Assembly: GCA_902495265.1 (NCBI GenBank)
Contig: CABUWR010000031.1
Coordinates: 1-9,780, forward strand
Length of the DNA stretch: 9,780 nucleotides
DNA from: an uncultured Collinsella sp.
Lineage (GTDB): Bacteria; Actinomycetota; Coriobacteriia; Coriobacteriales; Coriobacteriaceae
Direction of reading: 5' to 3'
The notes beneath the pieces are model-generated. The model saw only the letters and a program-made list of their open reading frames with translations, searched no databases and was not told the DNA's origin. A program made the translations under genes and the position numbers. How positions within the stretch are numbered: position 1 is the first letter of the stretch; each line of letters begins with the position of its first letter. Positions 1-5,392 of this stretch are shown piece after piece.

Positions 1-2
1 AG

Positions 3-11
3 ATATCTCCC
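3..11 (-). promoter_or_regulatory. Candidate ribosome binding site of a gene off the left edge
   Basis: Read on the minus strand, the last bases of the window are AAAGGGAGATATCT. The GGGAG core lies about 6 nt from the edge, so a start codon could fall just outside the window. No coding sequence can be seen. The candidate gene would lie downstream of the LysR gene on the same strand, with the two dyads at 41-54 and 87-109 between them. Confidence is limited because the start codon is not in view. Confidence 0.35.
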
Positions 12-40
12 TTTGCATTGGTTGCTTTACTGGGACAGAG

Positions 41-54
41 TATGAGCGCTCATA
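41..54. repeat. Perfect 14-bp palindrome
   Basis: TATGAGCGCTCATA is its own reverse complement with no spacer. It lies between a possible minus-strand -10 (TATATT, 67-72) and the possible SD at the left edge, so it would sit in the 5' leader of a leftward gene. It could be an operator for a dimeric repressor. A chance occurrence is possible, and no family was identified. Confidence 0.45.
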
Positions 55-86
55 TGGCCATCGTAAAATATACATTTATAACAGTT

Positions 87-109
87 TGATATAGATGTTT
101 CCTATATCA
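87..109. promoter_or_regulatory. LysR-type operator candidate (ATAG-N7-CTAT dyad)
   Basis: TGATATAG, 7 nt, then CTATATCA forms an 8-bp inverted repeat. Its inner part, ATAG-N7-CTAT, contains T-N11-A inside an interrupted dyad, the general signature of LysR-family binding sites. It lies just downstream of the LysR gene and 15 bp upstream (in minus-strand sense) of a possible -10 TATATT at 67-72, so it overlaps where a -35 would be. That placement suits an activator acting on the leftward gene beyond the window. The site type is inferred from geometry. A weak terminator hairpin for the LysR gene is the alternative, but there is no U-tract. Confidence 0.45.
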
Positions 110-155
110 GTTGGGACTGCCATAGAGAGATTTGACCCGTACAGAACGCAGCAGC

Positions 156-1052
156 CTAGATATGCTGACGAATCGCGTCGATATAGGCCTGTCCGTAGCG
201 CGTGAGCGTCGTGTTCTTGCGCGTGATAATGCCGATCTCCATGTACTCGTCCACATCGAGCGGAATCGAGATAATGCCGGGGCCGTTGAGCTCGTGGCTG
301 ATCACGCCCGAACACACCGTGTAGCCGTTGAGACCCATGGCCAGGTTGAACAACGTCGCACGGTCGCGCACACGGATATTCTTGCGGCGCTCAAAGGTCG
401 AGGTCAGCTCCTCGGAATAGTAAAACGAGTTGTAGCTGCCCTGCTCATAGGACAGGAACGGGTAGTCTTCCAAGTCCTCGAGCGTCACGCTGGAGCGGCC
501 AGCCAGCGGATGGTCTGCACACACAAAAACGTGCGGCGTAGCGCAGAAGAGTCCTTCGAACACGAGATCGTTGGCCGCCAGCATGCGCTCGATAACCTCG
601 CGATTGTGCTCGGACAGATATAGGATGCCCAGTTCGCTTTTCATATGCGCGACGTCCTCGATAATCTCGTGAGTCTGCTCCTCGCGCAGGGTAAAGTCAT
701 AGCGCGCGGCATCGAATTCACGGATCACATCGACAAACGCATTAACGGCAAAGGAATAATGCTGGCAGCTCACACTAAAGTGCGGCACCTGCTCGGACGC
801 GCCCTTGTACTTGCCTTCGAGCAGATCGGCCTGGTCGAGCACCTGTCGCGCGTAGCCCAAGAAGGTCTCGCCCTCCTCGGACACAATGACACCCTTGTTG
901 GTGCGCTCAAAGATGTGCACGCCCATCTCGTTTTCGAGGTCGCGGATCGACGCGGTAATCGAAGGCTGCGACACAAAGAGACGGCGCGAGGCCTCGGTGA
1001 TGCTGCCGCATTCGGCAACTTTGACGACATACCTGAGCTGCTGAAGCTTCAT
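156..1052 (-). CDS. LysR-family transcriptional regulator
   Basis: A 298-residue protein of normal length for a LysR-type regulator. Residues 1-60 form the winged helix-turn-helix: MKLQQLRYVVKVAE, then GSITEASRRLFVSQPSIT (recognition helix), then DLENEMGVHIFER and the wing. A linker helix (about 60-85) is followed by an effector-binding domain (about 91-298) like the periplasmic-binding-protein fold. These proteins bind DNA as tetramers and respond to a small ligand. The ligand cannot be read from the sequence. The start is supported by GGGAGGG about 4 nt upstream of the ATG, just after the TAG stop of the HAD gene. The 10-nt gap indicates co-transcription with that gene. A dyad with LysR-site geometry lies just past its 3' end, so the likely target is the next gene leftward. 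Family call is firm; target is inference. Confidence 0.93.
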   Translation of the reverse strand: MKLQQLRYVVKVAECGSITEASRRLFVSQPSITASIRDLENEMGVHIFERTNKGVIVSEEGETFLGYARQVLDQADLLEGKYKGASEQVPHFSVSCQHYSFAVNAFVDVIREFDAARYDFTLREEQTHEIIEDVAHMKSELGILYLSEHNREVIERMLAANDLVFEGLFCATPHVFVCADHPLAGRSSVTLEDLEDYPFLSYEQGSYNSFYYSEELTSTFERRKNIRVRDRATLFNLAMGLNGYTVCSGVISHELNGPGIISIPLDVDEYMEIGIITRKNTTLTRYGQAYIDAIRQHI

Positions 1053-1062
1053 AGCGCCCTCC

Positions 1063-1971
1063 CTAGACGTTCGTGACGCCGAAACCCGTCGTGCTCATCT
1101 GACGCATAAACGGCGGCATCTCCCCCGTCGCGGCGCAAGCGGCAATCTGATGCAGAGCCCCGGCAACCGCATCGTCTGCCGCAGCGCCGATATGCCAGCG
1201 TGCGGCAGCCGTGACAGCCTCGTTGGCATTGGCGACTGCAACGGAGTTGGGAACGGCATCGATCATGGGTAGGTCGTTATCGGAATCGCCAAATACGGCC
1301 ACCTCATCGGGCGTCAGGCCCAAAGCGCGCGCCAGCTCCAGCGCAGCGCAGCCCTTGTCCCAACCAGCCGGAAGGATGTCAAACAGGCGCACTCGGTTGT
1401 TGGGAAACACAAGCGAGAGTTCCGGCACCTCAGCGGCAACGCGCTCACGTAGCTCCGCGAGCTCCTCACGCGAACGGGCACTCCAGATATTCGCCTTGAA
1501 CACCGGTGCGTCATCGACAACAGGACGGCACGGGGCCTCTTCGCCCTTGAGCCACGCGTTGCCGCCCGACTCCATGGCGCGGCGTACGCGCTCGGGGTCG
1601 CTCGTCACGCAATAGGCATCGTTACCCCAAAAGTCATCGCCCAGGCTGTAGACTTTTAGAAATGTATCGTCGGTCTCTTGCTCCAGATAGTCGGCCAAAC
1701 GCATCAGAGCATCGTTGTCGATTGCGCGCGAGGCGACTACTTCGCCGTCGATAAACATCACCTGGCCGTTACAGAACGCACCGGTCGAAAAGCACTCGGA
1801 ACAATTTTTGAACATCCAGCCCATCGCGAACGGCTGGCGACCCGAAACCGGACCAAAGTGCAGACCCGCCGCCTGCATGGCATGAATGCCCTCGATGGCG
1901 TAGTCACTGGCGCCGTCATGCCCGGCTGGAATCAGCGTATCGTCCATATCGGTCAGCACAAGTTTGATCAT
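1063..1971 (-). CDS. Cof-type HAD-IIB family sugar/cofactor phosphatase
   Basis: A 302-residue haloacid dehalogenase-superfamily hydrolase. Motif I is DMDDT at residues 8-12 (nucleophile D8, acid/base D10), motif II is the Ser in PVSGRQ near 41-46, motif III is K206 in GWDKG, and motif IV is GDSDND at 228-233. The large insert between motifs II and III is the C2B cap of the Cof/YbiV type. These soluble Mg-dependent enzymes remove phosphate from small metabolites such as sugar phosphates and pyridoxal phosphate. The substrate here is unknown. GGGGG lies about 5 nt upstream of the ATG and serves as SD. The gene is transcribed divergently from the thiamine operon and leads into the LysR gene 10 nt downstream. 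Whether it acts on a thiamine-pathway phosphate is open; adjacency alone is weak evidence. Confidence 0.9.
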   Translation of the reverse strand: MIKLVLTDMDDTLIPAGHDGASDYAIEGIHAMQAAGLHFGPVSGRQPFAMGWMFKNCSECFSTGAFCNGQVMFIDGEVVASRAIDNDALMRLADYLEQETDDTFLKVYSLGDDFWGNDAYCVTSDPERVRRAMESGGNAWLKGEEAPCRPVVDDAPVFKANIWSARSREELAELRERVAAEVPELSLVFPNNRVRLFDILPAGWDKGCAALELARALGLTPDEVAVFGDSDNDLPMIDAVPNSVAVANANEAVTAAARWHIGAAADDAVAGALHQIAACAATGEMPPFMRQMSTTGFGVTNV

Positions 1972-1999
1972 AAGGCCCCCATTCGTATCGGTCCTACCT

Positions 2000-2005
2000 A
2001 TTGTA
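2000..2005 (-). promoter_or_regulatory. Possible -10 box for the HAD-LysR transcript
   Basis: TACAAT on the minus strand (ATTGTA on plus) is one base off the TATAAT consensus and lies about 28 nt upstream of the HAD start. No convincing -35 is found at 16-18 nt, because that stretch falls in the loop of the 46-nt dyad. The call rests on the -10 alone. Confidence 0.3.
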
Positions 2006-2049
2006 ACGACCTGCCAAAATAAACCTGTCCCTTTTTGGCAGGTGCGTTA
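2004..2049. repeat. 46-nt near-perfect dyad between divergent genes
   Basis: The left arm TAACG-ACCTGCCAAAA (2004-2019) pairs with the right arm TTTTGGCAGGT-g-CGTTA (2033-2049): 11 contiguous pairs, then one bulged G (2044), then 5 more. The 13-nt loop contains ACCTGTCCC. The dyad ends overlap a possible minus-strand -10 (2000-2005) and a possible plus-strand -10 TAGTAT (2048-2053), so it fills the divergent promoter region. It may be an operator for both directions or a dispersed REP-like palindrome. It lies upstream of the riboswitch and is not part of it. Confidence 0.7.
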
Positions 2050-2069
2050 GTATAGGGAACAACAGATTC

Positions 2070-2164
2070 GATGCGGGAGTGCCGGCGGTGCAAACCACAA
2101 GGCTGAGAGGGCATGGGGCCCAATCCTTTGAACCTGTCAGTTAATGCTGGCGTAGGGAGCATGC
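2070..2164 (+). ncRNA. TPP riboswitch (THI element)
   Basis: The leader carries the conserved thiamine pyrophosphate aptamer blocks in order: GGCTGAGA at 2101-2108 (pyrimidine-sensing bulge), CTTTGAACCTG at 2126-2136, and GCTGGCGTAGGGA at 2146-2158. Short closing pairs of P1 come from ATGC (2071-2074) and GCAT (2159-2162). Binding of TPP is known to stabilise P1 and shut off thiamine genes. Here the aptamer is followed after 10 nt by a strong intrinsic terminator (2175-2204), so control is most likely by transcription attenuation of thiM and the two genes behind it. The plus-strand promoter is unclear: TAGTAT at 2048-2053 could be the -10. Confidence 0.95.
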
Positions 2165-2174
2165 CGCCTTTACA

Positions 2175-2204
2175 GGGGCGCTGTCTATGCACAGCGCCCC
2201 TTTT
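2175..2204 (+). terminator. Rho-independent terminator in the TPP riboswitch expression platform
   Basis: GGGGCGCTGT (2175-2184), a 6-nt loop, and ACAGCGCCCC (2191-2200) give a perfect 10-bp GC-rich stem followed directly by TTTT. It lies between the aptamer and the thiM SD, as expected for a TPP OFF switch. A possible short antiterminator is CGCC (2165-2168) pairing with GGCG (2177-2180) in the 5' arm. Only 4 bp support this, so it is tentative. Confidence 0.9.
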
Positions 2205-2226
2205 CTATGCCAAGGAGGCATGTGCA

Positions 2227-3066
2227 GTGATTGATTCGGAACAGCTTAAGCAAAATGTGGTCAAAGCCGTGGAGGAGATTCGTGCCACCAATCCGATGGC
2301 CGGCTCCATCACCAACACGGTGACGATCGACTTTGTCGCCAACGCGCAGCTCGCCGTGGGCGGTTCGGCCGCCATGGTCTATCTGCCCGACGAGGGCGAG
2401 GCGCTCGTTGCCGGCGGCGGCGCCATCTATCTCAACATGGGCACGCTCTTCCCCATCTACGAGCAGACGATTCCCCGCGCGGCCAAGGCGGCACACGACG
2501 CCGGCAAGCCCTGGGTGCTCGATCCGGTGGGTCTGGGCATCGGCAGCCTGCGCACCCAGCTGGTAAACGAGCTCAAGCAGTACAAGCCCGCCATCGTGCG
2601 CGGCAACGCCTCCGAGATCATCGCGCTCGCCGGCCTGTGGGGTCTTGAGGGCGAGGCGGCTGATCTGAGCCGCGTGCGCGGTGTCGATACCACCGACACG
2701 GTCGACGCCGCCCGCGATGCCGCCGTGGCGCTCGCCCGTTACACCGGCGGCGCCGTAGTGGTCTCGGGCGAAGTCGACCTGATTACCGACGGCACGACCG
2801 TGGCCAAGTCCCACGGCGGCAGCCCGCTCATGTCCAAGATTACCGGCTGCGGTTGCTCGCAGGGAGGCGTGCTGGCCGTGTACGCCTGTGCCACCGACCC
2901 GTTTACGGCAGCCATCTGCGGCACCGCCGTCTACAACGTTGCCGGCACGCGTGCCGCCGCTGTCGCCGATGCCCCGGCAAGCTTTAAGGTCGCCTTTATC
3001 GACGAGCTATACCGCGCGACCGCCCAAGACATCGCCGATAACCGACTCGAACTCGAGGAGGCATAA
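2227..3066 (+). CDS. thiM: Hydroxyethylthiazole kinase
   Basis: A 279-residue kinase, close to the usual 260-275, that phosphorylates 4-methyl-5-(2-hydroxyethyl)thiazole with ATP for thiamine salvage in the cytoplasm. Family blocks are seen in order: TNTVTIDFVANAQLAVGGSAAM (about 29-50, substrate pocket), LDPVGLG (98-104), VRGNASEI (124-131), SGEVDLITDG (180-189) and ITGCGCSQGG (205-214), which holds the conserved TGxGC cysteine. The start is the GTG at 2227, 8 nt after AAGGAGG (2212-2218). The in-frame ATG at 2220 is only 1 nt from that SD. The ATG at 2113 lies inside the aptamer, ahead of the terminator, so a 317-residue version would be an artefact. It is first in the operon, under TPP control, with the next gene 3 nt downstream. 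The rest of the pathway (thiD, thiC) is not in view. Confidence 0.95.
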   Translation: MIDSEQLKQNVVKAVEEIRATNPMAGSITNTVTIDFVANAQLAVGGSAAMVYLPDEGEALVAGGGAIYLNMGTLFPIYEQTIPRAAKAAHDAGKPWVLDPVGLGIGSLRTQLVNELKQYKPAIVRGNASEIIALAGLWGLEGEAADLSRVRGVDTTDTVDAARDAAVALARYTGGAVVVSGEVDLITDGTTVAKSHGGSPLMSKITGCGCSQGGVLAVYACATDPFTAAICGTAVYNVAGTRAAAVADAPASFKVAFIDELYRATAQDIADNRLELEEA

Positions 3067-3069
3067 GCC

Positions 3070-3411
3070 ATGTCCGAGCCTGCAACCAATGCCAGCATGA
3101 ATACGCTCGTCGCTGTGGCCATCGCCCCATGCGGCACCGGCGATGAGCTGTCCGCCGAGGTCGCCGAGGTCGTGCGTGTCATTCGCGAGAGTGGCCTTCC
3201 CAACCGCACCACCTCGATGTTCACCGAGATCGAGGGCGACTGGGACGAGGTCATGCAGGTCGTGCGCGACGCAACCTTTGTGTTGGCGAGCAAGGGCATC
3301 CGCACCGAAGTCGTGCTCAAAGCCGATATTCGGCCCGGATTTACCGACACCATGACCGGCAAGCTCGAGCGCATGGAAGCACAGATCAAGAAGCAGGAGG
3401 AAACACGATGA
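3070..3411 (+). CDS. Thiamine-binding family protein (MTH1187/YkoF-like, UPF0045)
   Basis: A 113-residue protein matching the small MTH1187-type fold: VAVAIAPCGTGDELSAEVAEVVRVI (about 14-38), then a central TSMFTEIEGDWDEVMQVV (48-65) and GIRTEVVLKADIR (76-88) with the typical late KADIR block. Members form oligomers of ferredoxin-like units and some bind thiamine or its pyrimidine precursor. No enzyme activity is known for the family. AGGAGG at 3056-3061, 8 nt before the ATG, fixes the start. It begins 3 nt after thiM and overlaps thiE by 4 nt (ATGA), so it is translationally coupled on both sides. Position between thiM and thiE under a TPP riboswitch supports a thiamine-related binding or buffering role. 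The ligand is inferred. The C-terminal 20 residues are charged and probably helical. Confidence 0.85.
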   Translation: MSEPATNASMNTLVAVAIAPCGTGDELSAEVAEVVRVIRESGLPNRTTSMFTEIEGDWDEVMQVVRDATFVLASKGIRTEVVLKADIRPGFTDTMTGKLERMEAQIKKQEETR

Positions 3412-4103
3412 GCATCCGCGACAACCTTGATATCTCGGCCTATCTGGTACTCGGCCCCGAAAACACGCTCGGGCGCCCCGTGGGCGATGTGGTGGCCCAG
3501 GCGCTCGACGCCGGCTTTACCTGCATCCAGGTGCGCTCCAAGGTGGCAAGCGCCCGCGAGATCATCGCGCTGACGGGCGACGCCGCGCAGGCAATCGCAC
3601 AGGCCGGCAAGACCGGTCAGGTCGCCTTGCTGATCGACGACCGCCTGGACTGCGTACTTGCCGCGCGCGAGCAGGGCATCGCTGTCGACGGCGTGCACGT
3701 GGGCCAGAGCGATATTCCCGTCGAGGTCTGCCGCAAGCTTCTGGGCCCCGACGCCATCGTGGGCCTTTCGGCCCGTTGCGAGGAGATGCTCGAGTACGTC
3801 AAGACCGCCGACATGAGCCTGGTCGACTACCTGGGCATCGGCCCACTCCACGAGACTGAGACCAAGCGCGATTGCGGACGCGCAGCCGATGGCTCCATCA
3901 TCACCAAGAGCTTTGAGGACCTGGCCGCACTCCACGCGGCAAGCCCCGTACCCATCGTGGTGGGCGGCGGCGTCAAGACGGCCGACCTGCCGCAGCTCAA
4001 GGCCACCGGCGTCGACGGCTTCTTTGTGGTGAGCGCTGTCTGCAGCGCCGATGACCCCTACGCCGCCGCCAAGGAGCTTGTCGAAACCTGGCAGCAGGCA
4101 TAA
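3408..4103 (+). CDS. thiE: Thiamine-phosphate synthase
   Basis: A 231-residue TIM-barrel enzyme that joins hydroxymethylpyrimidine diphosphate with thiazole phosphate (the ThiM product) to give thiamine phosphate. Visible blocks: IQVRSK (40-45, for the usual QLREK), LLIDDRLD (74-81, for INDR), VDGVHVGQSD (93-102), GLSAR (119-123), DYLGIGPLHETETK (140-153), VVGGGV (184-189) and GFFVVSAV (204-211). These are the phosphate- and Mg-binding loops of the family; the changes from consensus are conservative. Length is normal. AGGAGG at 3395-3400, 7 nt ahead, supports the ATG, which overlaps the previous stop as ATGA. It is the last gene of the operon; a long hairpin lies 44 nt past its stop. ThiE and ThiM together suggest salvage. 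The pyrimidine kinase must come from elsewhere. Confidence 0.95.
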   Translation: MSIRDNLDISAYLVLGPENTLGRPVGDVVAQALDAGFTCIQVRSKVASAREIIALTGDAAQAIAQAGKTGQVALLIDDRLDCVLAAREQGIAVDGVHVGQSDIPVEVCRKLLGPDAIVGLSARCEEMLEYVKTADMSLVDYLGIGPLHETETKRDCGRAADGSIITKSFEDLAALHAASPVPIVVGGGVKTADLPQLKATGVDGFFVVSAVCSADDPYAAAKELVETWQQA

Positions 4104-4147
4104 GTCTAGGCCGAGCAGTTGCTCCGCAGCCTCATATCTTCAGCAAT

Positions 4148-4193
4148 GGAAAGCGCATCCCAGTTTGGACCTCCATTCCGGGATGCGCTTTCC
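4148..4193. repeat. 46-nt palindrome between convergent genes
   Basis: GGAAAGCGCATCCC (4148-4161) and GGGATGCGCTTTCC (4180-4193) form a perfect 14-bp stem. The 18-nt interior can pair further (TGG 4166-4168 with CCA 4173-4175, plus one G-C), so nearly the whole element folds on itself. It sits in the 101-nt gap where thiE and the patatin gene converge and would fold in both transcripts. Neither side has a U-tract, so it is not a classical intrinsic terminator. It could block RNA decay, end transcription in both directions, or be a copy of a dispersed REP-like element. Confidence 0.75.
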
Positions 4194-4204
4194 GCATGCG
4201 CCCC

Positions 4205-5074
4205 TTACCCCGCCAGGTACGCTTCCAACGCCGGTAAGGTCACCTCTGCATCATGGCGGCCGATCTGGTAGATGCGCTCGAGCTCATCGGGTTCGCGGCA
4301 CAGTGACGGCACCTTCACCGATTCGCTCGGACGCACCACAAAGATATCGCCGGCAGCCTCGCGACGTGCCAGGTCATCGAGCGTGGCATTGTAAACCTCA
4401 TGCCGATGCTCAAGCGCTGCAACAAAGTCCGGGTAGTGACGGAACACGCGACGCAGCATGGGCATCACGCTGTTGGGCTGCTTCACAAAGCCTGCCGGCT
4501 GCGTGAGCACCACGATATTGCGGTCATACCCCTGCGCAAACAGCCATGCACTGGGAATGGAATCAGCCACGCCACCATCCAGATACTTATGCCCGTCAAT
4601 AGCAACGGGACGCGTCGCCACAGGAATCGCCGACGATGCCCGGATCCACTCGATATCCCGCTCGTCGCCATAGGGCAGGTCGTGGTAGACGGCCTTGCCC
4701 GTCTCGATATCGGTGCACACGCACGTAAACCGCATGGGACAGGCGCGATACGCCTCCAAGTCAATGGGATCGCGCTCAATGGGCACCTCGTGATAGGCAA
4801 AATCGGCATTGAACATATCGCCGGTCCGCAGCCAGCTTGCTACACCCGCATAGCGCTTATCGGCACAATAGACCTTGTTATAGCGAATGGCACGGCCGAT
4901 CTGGCGCGATTTAAAGTTGTAGCCAAACGCCGCGCCCGCCGAGACACCCACCATATGGTCGCAGGTCAAACCGTGCTCCATCCAAACGTCGAGCACGCCC
5001 GCCGTATACATACCGCGGTAGCCGCCTCCCTCGAGTGCAAGCCCCACCGTGCGCGTCATATTTGGCTGTGTCAT
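4205..5074 (-). CDS. Patatin-like phospholipase family protein
   Basis: A 289-residue patatin-type acyl hydrolase. The oxyanion-hole motif GGGYRG is at 16-21, the nucleophile elbow GVSAG at 43-47 (Ser45) and the catalytic Asp in DGG at 166-168 (Asp166), giving the Ser-Asp dyad. ASSAIP (147-151 region), conserved in bacterial members, is also present. These proteins cleave fatty acyl chains from phospholipids or related lipids; the substrate is not known here. No signal peptide or membrane segment is seen, so it is probably cytoplasmic, as with E. coli YjjU and RssA. The reading frame is open for 45 more codons upstream, but the ATG at 5074 is preferred: GGAG lies 8 nt before it, the catalytic core starts 10 residues later, and the upstream part overlaps promoter-like sequence. 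Single gene facing thiE. Confidence 0.9.
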   Translation of the reverse strand: MTQPNMTRTVGLALEGGGYRGMYTAGVLDVWMEHGLTCDHMVGVSAGAAFGYNFKSRQIGRAIRYNKVYCADKRYAGVASWLRTGDMFNADFAYHEVPIERDPIDLEAYRACPMRFTCVCTDIETGKAVYHDLPYGDERDIEWIRASSAIPVATRPVAIDGHKYLDGGVADSIPSAWLFAQGYDRNIVVLTQPAGFVKQPNSVMPMLRRVFRHYPDFVAALEHRHEVYNATLDDLARREAAGDIFVVRPSESVKVPSLCREPDELERIYQIGRHDAEVTLPALEAYLAG

Positions 5075-5095
5075 GCGACCATCTCCGTTCCTGCG

Positions 5096-5124
5096 TTTAA
5101 AACCGGGACAAGTATACCCGTCAA
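5096..5124 (-). promoter_or_regulatory. Candidate sigma-70-type promoter of the patatin gene
   Basis: On the minus strand TTGACG (5119-5124) is followed after exactly 17 nt by TTTAAA (5096-5101). The -35 is one base off consensus and the -10 is weaker. The start codon is about 21 nt beyond the -10, so transcription would begin near 5089 with a leader of roughly 15 nt that includes the SD. A second -10-like TATACT (5111-5116) lies inside the spacer. Confidence 0.45.
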
Positions 5125-5210
5125 CATATACCGCCCCAGTCGCATTTTTCATGCGCACCCAGGCGTTGCGGTTTGGCGAATAATAGCCGCCCGTAGCATG
5201 TACACCCATA

Positions 5211-5216
5211 TATAAT
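5211..5216 (+). promoter_or_regulatory. Candidate -10 box of the GGDEF/EAL gene
   Basis: TATAAT matches the -10 consensus exactly and lies about 177 nt before the start codon. No good -35 stands at 16-18 nt; TTGGCG at 5173-5178 is too far away. If used, it gives a leader of about 170 nt. TATACT at 5231-5236 is an alternative. Confidence 0.3.
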
Positions 5217-5392
5217 TCTGCACTGTTGTTTATACTACTCAGCAGTTATCAACAGCGAACATTAGCCGGTAAATTAACCCAACAACGCAGCAAGGCGGGG
5301 GCCTGGATACACGCAAAGCGCCGAACAACAACGCGTGTGCACAACGAGCTCGCCCGACGCAATTCGCCCGACCTCAGAAAGCCGCTTACGAC

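Larger units (their letters stand above)
5075..5392. other. 318-nt divergent intergenic region, no gene seen
   Basis: The left part holds the likely promoter of the patatin gene and the right part a long leader of the GGDEF/EAL gene. Visible elements are TATAAT on plus at 5211-5216, TATACT on plus at 5231-5236, a 6-bp inverted repeat ACACGC (5309-5314) / GCGTGT (5333-5338) around an 18-nt loop, and a direct repeat CGCCCGAC at 5351-5358 and 5365-5372. No open frame here has a convincing SD. I do not recognise a riboswitch. Confidence 0.6.

Noticed and set aside
2185..2814. Minus-strand open frame of 209 codons opposite thiM
   Set aside because: Antisense shadow with no recognisable domain, starting inside the riboswitch terminator.
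2931..3935. Long minus-strand open frame (334 codons) across the ends of thiM and thiE
   Set aside because: It runs antisense through three well-recognised genes, shows no family motifs, is low-complexity, and reflects high-GC codon bias.
4113..4124. Small inverted repeat GAGC-agtt-GCTC just after thiE
   Set aside because: Only 4-5 bp with a tiny loop and no T-run; too weak to call a terminator beside the strong hairpin at 4148-4193.
5075..5209. 45-residue N-terminal extension of the patatin protein
   Set aside because: No SD before the ATG at 5209, the segment covers the likely promoter, and the family core begins just after the ATG at 5074, which has a good SD.
4400..5215. Plus-strand open frame of 271 codons opposite the patatin gene
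   Set aside because: The patatin frame on the other strand carries all catalytic motifs; this one has none and lacks an SD.
5246..5254. DnaA-box-like TTATCAACA
   Set aside because: One mismatch to the TTATCCACA consensus, isolated, with no cluster or AT-rich unwinding region; expected by chance.
5290..5345. Possible c-di-GMP (GEMM) riboswitch, suggested by ACGCAAAGC ahead of a c-di-GMP gene
   Set aside because: The rest of the GEMM consensus (GGCAAACC block, tetraloop stem and second domain) could not be found; one short match is not enough.
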